From NCBI GenBank assembly GCA_033064195.1, contig JARBJD010000075.1, positions 124,001 to 188,000 of the forward strand: a DNA stretch of 64,000 nt, read 5' to 3'. Below the pieces are notes generated by a model. The model searched no databases. It saw only the letters and a program-made list of their open reading frames with translations, and had not been told where the DNA came from. Shown here one piece after another: positions 56,960 to 64,000 of this stretch. How positions within the stretch are numbered: position 1 is the first letter of the stretch; the number at the start of each line of letters is the position of its first letter. The translations under genes and the position numbers were made by a program. The stretch comes from Blattamonas nauphoetae (Eukaryota > Preaxostyla > Oxymonadida).

Positions 56960-57215
56960 GGCAGATCCAACCACTGTCCTGACCATATTTCGTGTTTTTT
57001 CGATCGATTCTCCAAGATCTAATCTTCATCTTGTTCTTTCTAACCAAGCTCCTAAATCGTTCACAGAGATCATAAACGGCCTCTCATTGACTTACAAGGT
57101 GTGATGATCTCCATTCATTCCACCTTTCGTTTTCACTTTTTTACCTGATTTCAATCTCCGTTTGTTCGCTTCATTCACCTTTGCCATTATGATTTTCTTC
57201 AATCACTGTCCATTT
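56960..57215 (+). repeat. Left arm of a 256-bp perfect inverted repeat
   Basis: From GGCAGATCCAACCACTG to AATCACTGTCCATTT. I compared it base by base with the reverse complement of 57601-57856 and saw no difference. Weaker similarity (CAATTTTCATTCTT) continues about 40 bp past the inner end. The arms are separated by 385 bp. Confidence 0.92.
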
Positions 57216-57329
57216 CTTCGTCACTTTTCAATTTTCATTCTTGAATTCTCTCTTTTAGAGTAAGTTTGTCAATGAGTGCTCTTCTTCGATTAAAAAACAG
57301 AAATTACATCTAAAGATCGCCAAGCGTCC

Positions 57330-57942
57330 TCACAAAATGGTTAGAAAGCACTCAAGAGTTTTTAAGGAGACTATGACAAATGGATGTGATCGGTCGAGAT
57401 GTGGTCCAGATTGCTGAAATGTATCTGAGGATATAGACGGAAAGAAGAGTTTGATAGAACGGGATGTTATGTTGGTAATCAGGGAAAGCGTGAGGATGGC
57501 AAGGGAAGTCATATTGAGGAGAGAGAACCGCATCAAAGATGACTTGTTGGCAATTAATGAAAAATGAGAATTTAAGAATGAAAATTGAAAATTGAGGGAA
57601 AAATGGACAGTGATTGAAGAAAATCATAATGGCAAAGGTGAATGAAGCGAACAAACGGAGATTGAAATCAGGTAAAAAAGTGAAAACGAAAGGTGGAATG
57701 AATGGAGATCATCACACCTTGTAAGTCAATGAGAGGCCGTTTATGATCTCTGTGAACGATTTAGGAGCTTGGTTAGAAAGAACAAGATGAAGATTAGATC
57801 TTGGAGAATCGATCGAAAAAACACGAAATATGGTCAGGACAGTGGTTGGATCTGCCCTGGATTTGAATCGACTCTCTGATGAAGAATGACAAACTTTCCT
57901 TGTTTTAACCTCACTTTTTAGAATGTATTGGACGATAGACAT
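57330..57942 (-). CDS. Possible two-exon hypothetical gene or captured gene fragment inside the mobile element
   Basis: An ATG at 57942 opens a 75-codon frame ending at a GT in 57717. Joining to 57542-57330 across a 175-nt intron keeps phase 0 and gives about 145 residues, Ser/Leu/Ile-rich (for example VFSIDSPRSNLHLVL and NMTSLAILTLSLI). Most of the first exon plus the start of the intron is what the inverted repeat duplicates; the left copy has a stop shortly upstream. No family is recognised. It may be a degraded host fragment carried by the element, or chance. Confidence 0.3.
57601..57856 (-). repeat. Right arm of the 256-bp perfect inverted repeat
   Basis: Reverse complement of 56960-57215 over its full length. 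On the minus strand the arm contains an open reading frame segment followed by a GTGTGATG sequence that could be a 5' splice site. Confidence 0.92.
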
Positions 57943-58233
57943 CTGTCATGTTGTCCTGTCATGATTGTCAAGGATCCTCCGGTTCTCTCCAACCAAGATG
58001 ATATTCACACAAAGTTCGAGAATTCATGCTGAAGTCATCTCATTAAACCAGTTCTCTCATTCTTTTCATCAATCAATGAGTGAATCTGTGAAAACAAAGC
58101 AGGAGGAGACATGAAAAAGATAGATTTTCGTGAATAAAGCAATATTGAAGTAAAATTCGAACTTTAGTCTGTCCGCTGGCTCGGTGTAAGCTCCTGCCTG
58201 GTCTTGTTTTCCATCTTCACTCACTGTATATGT

Positions 58234-58269
58234 AGAAAACCTGAGGGGACATAATTAGTACACCCCCTA
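58234..58269 (-). repeat. Right terminal inverted repeat
   Basis: Reads inward on the minus strand as TAGGGGGTGTACTAATTATG, followed by TA at 58270-58271. Pairs with the left end at 56345-56380. Confidence 0.78.
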
Positions 58270-58325
58270 TATTTACACAATGACCAACGAATAAGATGTC
58301 ATCAAGAAATCCAAAAATTAAGAAT

Positions 58326-61000
58326 CTATTTTTTCGCCGTTCGTTTTCCGTCGCTAGATGTTGTTCTAGCAGTTGGAGAGAGATGTCGTCGAGTTGTGCC
58401 GACCTCTCTTTTCTCCGGTTCTTTCGAATCAGGTGAAGTGCGGGTTGTCCTTCGGTGGGCGGACGATGGTGACTTTCTCTCCGAATCTTTTGCGTGGTCA
58501 TCCTCTCTCCCCTGGATCTTATCCTGACTTGTGGGACCAACAAGAGTCCCTCCGTGGACCATGCTTTGCGGGCGATTGGAGATAATGGCATCGCGGACAG
58601 CCTTTTGCTGCTGGAGACTTGCCTGGGCTTGATTGCTCTTTGTTCGGTCTCCGATGATTAGTTTTCCGGTTTCGTGGTCGACCTCGGGCATGCTCTGTTC
58701 CCCGAAGAGTGATGGCAAACGTGTGCCTGACATGGAGTGGGTGAGAGCGCGAGGAAGGTTACACTGTTTGATCACAACGTGGATCTTCTTGTCCGAACAA
58801 AGAAGGCAGGCACCGCTATTCGAGTCGCGATAGTTGGATGAGGAGAAGACAGTGAAGACTTTCCCGTTCAGACACAATTGGGCTCCATCAGCTTGATCTT
58901 CGTGGGCACGGATGATCAGCGTGAGGTTGCTCTGATGAAGGAATTCCTCGACAGCTGGCTGTCCAAACATGACACTGTCTGGTCCTCGCACACCCATGCA
59001 ATATCCGTCCTTGTCCAGCATCCGGTCTGGTGGGGCTGGGTCTGCCCAGAGGAGATCGGAAAGGAGAGGGCATGACTCGTGGAACTGAAGTGTGCCGGGG
59101 AGGGAGGGGGGGAATGCACGAATCGCGTCAATTCGTGGATCGTTAGATTTGTGGAAGAAGGACGAGGACGAGAGGTTGGAGTACGAAGAGCCGAGAAGAG
59201 CAACTGTCGAAGCTGATGCTCCAAGAGCTGTTGCAAATTGTTGTGTTTGGCTGGTCTGACTTGCAGTCTGAGCTGAGCCATACGGTGAAATGGGTGGCTT
59301 CCCAGATGTGCTCTGCTCGCGAGTATTGCGTCTGAAATGGGTGTGAATGTCATGGACGAAGAAAAACAGACCCGTCTGTCCCTGATCCGAACACGCTATA
59401 GTTGACATTCATTGTAGATGCTGAGCGTGGCATGTTTTTGACTTTTTCCAGGTTGAGAGATTGAGGAGGACGGATTGGTGGATTTGACGAGGGAACAGTC
59501 GGTGGATTGGGAAGGTTGGGACGAGGGATACCACCGTGAACACAGAAGATTTCATGGTCGATAATAGCAGCAAGGGGCAAGCAATCAAACGCTCTGTTGA
59601 TTGCCCAGTAGACATCTTCTCCTCTCGTCTTGAAGACTTGTTGGCCTGTTGTATCAAACCAAAAAAGTGAGGGGAAGGGAAAAAAGCCAAACATTGATAT
59701 CTAAAACATCCTTGGCCGTATGTTTCGATCTGAGAGTTCACGTAACTGAGTTCGTGGTTTCCTCTTAGGAGATAGACTTTTGACTAATGCAAAAGATAAA
59801 AAAAAATTGAAAGTGAAAATAATTCAGGGTGAGAATATACTCTGCTACAGATTTTGTCGATAAAGAGACGTGCAACAACTTCAATGGAATGTTCACCTCT
59901 GAGAACAAATAGTGTTGAGAGAATAAATGATACCGATCTACGTAGTCACCGAGGAAGAGAAGTTTATGTGGGAGCCAACCTATTCTTCCTGTTGGGTTGA
60001 ATCTGAGAGACGTGACGAAAAAATGAGGGTTAACAAAAAATGAACCTGCTCAGGTAGAAACGTAAATCCTTATAATTCCCATGAATGTCTCCAAAAACAT
60101 AGACAGGACTCCTGATTTCGAGGACCTTGTTTTCCATTGCGACAAGTGAACGTACTTCTTCAGCAAGTTGAATGAAGAGATCAGCGAACTATGCGAAAGA
60201 AGCAAAAAATAGGACGCGGAATGATTACAACAAGGAAGTTGAGCAGACTTGGTAGAGTGGCGTGGTATGAGTATATTTTTTCTCTTCAAAGCGATTCAAC
60301 AGACTGGCCATCTTCTGGACGACTGGGAAGAGGATTTCTGGCATCAATGTCACTGAAAAAAGAAAATAGAATTAAAAATGATGAAGAATGTGGAGAACGC
60401 AGAACTGGTCTCTTCTTCATCTCCAAATTCACCTTGTGCAATGTTTGCGACCGATGGAACTGATGAAGTTGTCTTAAAGACTGCAACATTTTCATGAATA
60501 GTATATGGTTCACTTGAGGTTCCTTCCTTGATTGTCTGGAGTTTCTGTTTCAAGAGAGTATTCTGTTTGAGAAGGTTGGCGTTTTTGTCAGTTAACATTT
60601 TGACTTGTTTTTCCAATTGTTGGACAACCTGTGCACTTTGCTTCAAATCATCTTCAACTTCTGCTGGTTCCTCAGTAAAGACGTATGGATCTGAATCGTT
60701 GGATTGAGAGAGTTGATGTTGAGAATCATCGGGAGAATAAACCTGCTTTAGTAGTGGAACGAAGGGCACTAACTTCGTTTCTTAACTCAGCAACTGTTGT
60801 TTCAAGCTGTTTGTGGTTCTTCTCAACCGTCGAATAGTACTTATCAGAAGCCTCTGAGGGATTGAATTGAAAGATGTGAACAAACCGACAATTCGCAAAA
60901 TCGTAGACTGAAGTTGAGGCGTAAGTTGAGTAACCGATACGGAGGCACCGACCTTGTCAGTGAATTGTAAGATTCGGTCAAGATTGTCGATCTGGGTCAT
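58326..61000 (-). CDS. PPP-family Ser/Thr phosphatase with N-terminal coiled coil and internal insertion
   Basis: Ten exons from the ATG at 61000; introns at 60885-60854, 60742-60691, 60432 (or 60404)-60353, 60248-60189, 60045-60003, 59933-59899, 59840-59784, 59692-59646 and 59371-59332. The N-terminus has a helical region and two coiled coils ([33 protein letters not shown]). The catalytic core then shows all PPP motifs: [41 protein letters not shown] and FSSSNY, so both metal-ligand sets are intact and the enzyme should be active. Between CVHGG and SDLLWADP, where typical PP1/PP2A have about 40 residues, there are nearly 200 Pro/Ser/Thr-rich residues. The tail is basic and Ser/Arg-rich. Substrate class (PP1, PP2A, plant BSL-like or other) is undecided. 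Confidence 0.82.
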
Positions 61001-61215
61001 GGCGATCTCCCCAAAACATAGCTAATTTGGTTCGGACAAACGTGTATGGTTGAAATTGTGTTCGAGGCTTTTCAAAAAAGGCGAAAAAAACGAAAAAATT
61101 TAAAATCCGGTTGAATATCCGGGACTTACATCAGTCACTCCTTGAAAAAAGATGGTGAAATGAAGTAAAAAACAAAGACATAAACAATTAACATCAGAAC
61201 ATAAAGAACAAGAAA

Positions 61216-63771
61216 TTAAAATCCCTTCCCACAGGCCCTCTTGAAATTGCGCACCCACTCCCGGCAAACACCTTCATCAGTGAACATCAAATCAACAGTC
61301 CTCTTTCCAAAATCAATCGTCACACTCTGTCTTTCTCTTCCCAATTTGTCAACCGCCTTCATTTTCAAGAAATTTCCAGCATTCTGTCCCATCTCGACTG
61401 ATCGAACTTGATCGAGAGAAAAAGACTTCGATGGGAGACGAATCGTTGTCGGAGGGCTCGTCTCTTGTTTGTCATCCCAAAATAAAAATAATGATTTTGG
61501 GTCGAAAACTTCGCCGATCGGCTGAGTCGACACAATCCTCAGAAATCGCTGTTGGGCTTTATGATTCCCCCCGATCTTCAAAACTGGAACCTGCTGGAAC
61601 AGGAACTGCACAATCCCTTGAACAACATCCTGCGGAGGCTGCCTGGGCTGTCGCGGGGACTTGGCGGGAGAATAGAAGGGTTGGCTTGCGATTGGAGTGA
61701 AGACGGGAGTGTCTGTGTGAGTGTTTTCTTTGGGTGGAGTGTGCGATGGCGTGATCTGCTGAGTCGGGTCGTAGTCGGGAGCTGAGTCTGACTCTTCTTC
61801 GTTCTGTTCAGCCTCGCTTTGGATGTCTGATACGGATTTTGGGGGTGTTTCTTTGGTGGCTGTTTTTTCTTTGGGTGATGGTGAGTTAGTGATTGATGGT
61901 GAATTTGTGATTGAGGGTGAGGGAGTGATTGAAGGGGAAGGAGATGTGGAGGTTGGTTGTGTGGACGGTGTCAGTGTCTGTGCCTGTTTGTTCTTCTGCT
62001 TCTTCTCCTCCTCTCTTTTCGCCTTTTGTTTGATCGGCTGAGATGATTGTCTCTGTTTGTCGGACGAGTTGTCCTTCTTCGCCGTTTCATCTTCACTCTT
62101 TTCTGGTTCGTCTGAGATCTTGGGATCTTCAGATGGATGTTCCTCGAGTTGTGATGAAGTTGTGGCTTCTTCTCTGTCCCTCTGTTCATCCTCCTCCCTT
62201 CTTTTCTCTTCCTCTTGTTTGGCGAGTCTGTCTTCGCGTTCCTTCCTCCGTTTTCGTTCTGCCTGCTCCCTCTCCACTCTTTCGCTCTCCTCTCTCACAT
62301 CATCTCTTCCCAGAATCCATCGTCGGGGCAGGCGGGACATCAGCAGACAGCGAATGATCTCTCGGTCGAGTTCTGTTTCAGACACAACCTCCTCGTCTCC
62401 CGACGACTTCCTCGTTTTGGTTGGAGATTCTGGTCCGAACTGATCGACGTCTGTGTGCGATCGATGTGATTCTGCTTCGGATTCTTGTTCTGAGGACCGT
62501 TTTGGTTTGTATTCTGAATCTTCTTTTCCCAGTTCTGTGTCTGTTTCGTCTTTCTCTTCTCCATTTTGGTCCGATTCGACGAATTGATCATGTTTGTGTT
62601 TGGATTTTGACTGCGGTTGATGTGAATCTGGATGAGATGACTCAGAGTTGGAAGGCTTTTGGGGTGAAGCGGTTTCTGGTGCCTCTTCTGTCTCTTTGTC
62701 CTCTTCTTGGGCTGTGTGATTGAGATGACTCTCACTTCCCTCTATTCTTTCATCATGTTCTGAAAGATGACTGTCCTTTGATGTTTCGTCCTTGTTTGGA
62801 TCATTTTCTTCAGTTTGCAGAAAATTTTGGGGTCGTGGCTCAGAGTCAGAGCTCGACAGAGAACTGCTTTCTGGAGTCGGCGAGCGAGAGATTTCATTCG
62901 CTGGAACATGCATTATTCGATGCAATTCTGCTCGTCTTCGTTCCCATTCTTTTTCATCTTCCTCAAATTCTCGTGTGCATTGGTGACTGTCCTGCGATTG
63001 GTTCTTTTGTTGTGTATCTCCTTTCAATGCTTTAAATCTCTTTGATGCTTCCTCCAAGTCTTGTTTCTCACTCTGTTTGAGCTGTTCCTCCTCGAGAGTT
63101 AGTCTTACGTACTTTTCTTTGAAAGAGTCCAACTGATCATTTTGATGATGAGGTTTCCTCCGTTCTCTGGGTTGTATCACAGGTCGATGAAGTGCAGATG
63201 ATGGTGTGTTCTTTATCTTTGCAGAAAGTTGGTCGATCCTGTTTTGAGTTTGTCTATTTTTGAGTTGTGGTCGATGCAATTGTTGAGGTTCTTCATCTTG
63301 TGTAATATCGTTTTGTTCCGACGGCAGAACGAACGTTGAATGTGAAAGGTTGTTTTGAACAGTTGGTGAGTTTGGATATGAAGGTATACGAGATTTGGAA
63401 GTAGGAGAAGGGAGAGAAGAACGTGAATGCGAATGGCTATCATGGGATGGAATGACAATTGATACCGATGTGAAATGTTGAAGTGATTGACTATTTTGAG
63501 GATCATGAGAATTATCATCGGAGTGAGAATCCTGGTGAGGCACTGTTGATGTTTGAGTTGAAGTGAGGTGATGTTTGCTGTACTTTGATGGGAATCGAGT
63601 ATTTCTTGGTGTACCAACAGAATCTAGTATTGATTTATAGTCTGGAGGATGTGGATCTTGCAATGGGGTTTTTGTTGCGTCATAGACTGACATGAAAATG
63701 AGGGTCGATCTCTTGGTGAAAAGTCTTCCAGGGTTGGGAAACGTATTCATGAGTGAATTTTTAACGATCAT
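61216..63771 (-). CDS. Ser/Glu/Pro-rich protein with C-terminal PH-like domain
   Basis: A single frame of 851 residues. From about residue 100 to 700 it is low complexity: Ser/Asp/His/Gln-rich, then highly charged Glu/Arg/Lys helices (near 62160-62290), then Ser/Thr-Pro repeats (SPSITNSPS). The last about 120 residues are ordered: VPVLKIGG, FLRIVST, LFLFWDD, a SFSLDQVRSVEMG segment, VTIDFGKRTVDLMF and a terminal helix CREWVRNFKRAC. The strands plus the final Trp-containing helix match a PH fold, so phosphoinositide or protein binding is likely. The ATG at 63771 is used; MSVYDATKTP 26 residues later is an alternative start. It is divergent from the S9 gene with about 100 bp between starts. No homolog is recognised by name. 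Confidence 0.68.
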   Translation of the reverse strand: MIVKNSLMNTFPNPGRLFTKRSTLIFMSVYDATKTPLQDPHPPDYKSILDSVGTPRNTRFPSKYSKHHLTSTQTSTVPHQDSHSDDNSHDPQNSQSLQHFTSVSIVIPSHDSHSHSRSSLPSPTSKSRIPSYPNSPTVQNNLSHSTFVLPSEQNDITQDEEPQQLHRPQLKNRQTQNRIDQLSAKIKNTPSSALHRPVIQPRERRKPHHQNDQLDSFKEKYVRLTLEEEQLKQSEKQDLEEASKRFKALKGDTQQKNQSQDSHQCTREFEEDEKEWERRRAELHRIMHVPANEISRSPTPESSSLSSSDSEPRPQNFLQTEENDPNKDETSKDSHLSEHDERIEGSESHLNHTAQEEDKETEEAPETASPQKPSNSESSHPDSHQPQSKSKHKHDQFVESDQNGEEKDETDTELGKEDSEYKPKRSSEQESEAESHRSHTDVDQFGPESPTKTRKSSGDEEVVSETELDREIIRCLLMSRLPRRWILGRDDVREESERVEREQAERKRRKEREDRLAKQEEEKRREEDEQRDREEATTSSQLEEHPSEDPKISDEPEKSEDETAKKDNSSDKQRQSSQPIKQKAKREEEKKQKNKQAQTLTPSTQPTSTSPSPSITPSPSITNSPSITNSPSPKEKTATKETPPKSVSDIQSEAEQNEEESDSAPDYDPTQQITPSHTPPKENTHTDTPVFTPIASQPFYSPAKSPRQPRQPPQDVVQGIVQFLFQQVPVLKIGGNHKAQQRFLRIVSTQPIGEVFDPKSLFLFWDDKQETSPPTTIRLPSKSFSLDQVRSVEMGQNAGNFLKMKAVDKLGRERQSVTIDFGKRTVDLMFTDEGVCREWVRNFKRACGKGF

Positions 63772-63869
63772 ACCGCAATATCATTTATTTTTCAAACAGA
63801 AACATGACGAAAAGTAATGAGAGCAAAGAATGAATCATCATGTTTGATCAACCCACACCTTTCACCGAC

Positions 63870-64000
63870 ATGAGCCGCAACTGTCTAATTTTTCGTTTTT
63901 GCTAACATTTTGATCTCTTATTTGATCTTCAAACATTTTTAGACAGTGCTGTTTACCACACACCTCGTCATCCCTGGGAACGTGAGAGAATTGATAGTGA
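63870..64000 (+). CDS. RPS9: Ribosomal protein S9 (uS4), 5' part only
   Basis: Exon 1 (63870-63882) and the start of exon 2 (63943-64000) around a 60-nt intron give MSRNYSAVYHTPRHPWERER and then IDS, after which the window ends. Eukaryotic S9 begins with a short basic segment, then TPRRPFEKSRLD, and this matches position by position. S9/uS4 is a primary binder of 18S rRNA in the small subunit. The ATG at 63870 is preferred over the in-frame ATG at 63840 because the family starts about here. The short first exon and first intron close to the ATG are common for ribosomal protein genes in intron-bearing protists. Confidence 0.72.

Larger units (their letters stand above)
56345..58269. mobile_element. 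Non-autonomous TA-target DNA transposon (mariner/Tc1-like) with internal fold-back
   Basis: The ends are 36-bp inverted repeats (left 56345-56380, right 58234-58269) that match at about 32 positions and begin TAGGGGGT, with GTCCCCTC further in. Each end is flanked directly by TA (56343-56344 and 58270-58271), the target duplication of Tc1/mariner-type elements. The 1,925-bp interior holds no open frame longer than about 100 codons and no DDE/D transposase I can recognise, so it cannot move itself. Inside is a perfect 256-bp inverted repeat and a possible captured exon pair. It fills what would otherwise be a 2-kb gene desert in a very compact region, and its right end stops 54 bp from the stop codon of the phosphatase gene. 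Family placement rests on TIR and TA only. Confidence 0.72.

Noticed and set aside
1-64000. Alternative genetic code with TAA/TAG as glutamine
   Set aside because: Conserved genes end cleanly at TAA, TAG and TGA at family-appropriate lengths (DHS, CDC123, alpha-SNAP, GRP94), so all three act as stops.
1-64000. tRNA genes, rRNA, CRISPR arrays, retroelements or virus-derived elements
   Set aside because: No cloverleaf-like segment, spaced direct-repeat array, LTR pair, reverse transcriptase or capsid-like frame was seen on reading both strands.

Overview
This is nuclear DNA of a gene-dense unicellular eukaryote. Almost every gene has spliceosomal GT-AG introns, many of them only 28-60 nt long. 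Intergenic gaps are usually 100-400 bp and genes lie on both strands. TAA, TAG and TGA all end genes, so the standard nuclear code fits and a code that reads TAA/TAG as Gln does not. The mix of compact introns, giant uninterrupted ORFs and bacterial-looking metabolic genes would suit a flagellate protist such as a metamonad (Preaxostyla-like). That placement is inference; nothing in the window proves it. Exon chains were assembled by hand from reading frame, splice dinucleotides and family similarity.

Layout, left to right. 1-2188: 3' part of a Ras-like GTPase with an SR-rich and coiled-coil tail. 2314-3981: coiled-coil protein. 4360-5772 (-): PIAS-type SP-RING SUMO ligase. 5982-8698: unrecognised six-exon charged protein. 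9000-10035 (-): A/B-type cyclin. 10236-14533 (-): long coiled-coil protein. 14722-16596: TGS/uridine-kinase-like nucleoside kinase. 16830-17903 (-): CDC123. 17952-19166: deoxyhypusine synthase. 19281-21194 (-): Gln-rich protein. 21467-21886 (-): ATG12, split over three tiny exons. 22174-22450 (-): 80-residue coiled-coil protein. 22514-31417: intronless UTP10/HEATR1-like ribosome-biogenesis protein. 31592-34218 (-): unrecognised 830-aa protein. 34464-35524: alpha-SNAP. 35897-37133: a second Gln/Pro-rich protein, a remote relative of the one at 19281. 37401-40006 (-): ER-type HSP90 (GRP94). 40180-53025 (-): giant SWR1/EP400-like protein with a degenerate SNF2 ATPase. 53162-56240: PDK1-like pseudokinase with a PH domain. 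56345-58269: 1.9-kb TA-flanked DNA transposon-like element carrying an identical 256-bp inverted repeat. 58326-61000 (-): PPP-family phosphatase with an N-terminal coiled coil. 61216-63771 (-): Ser/Pro-rich protein with a C-terminal PH-like domain. 63870-64000: 5' end of ribosomal protein S9 (uS4).

Functionally the window is mostly housekeeping: translation (DHS, CDC123, uS4, UTP10), secretion and folding (alpha-SNAP, GRP94), autophagy (ATG12), SUMOylation and cell cycle. The right third is less ordinary. It holds a probable catalytically dead remodeller ATPase, a probable dead PDK1-like kinase, a divergent phosphatase and a PH-domain protein, with a fold-back mobile element between the kinase and the phosphatase. 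No tRNA, rRNA, CRISPR array or virus-like element was seen.
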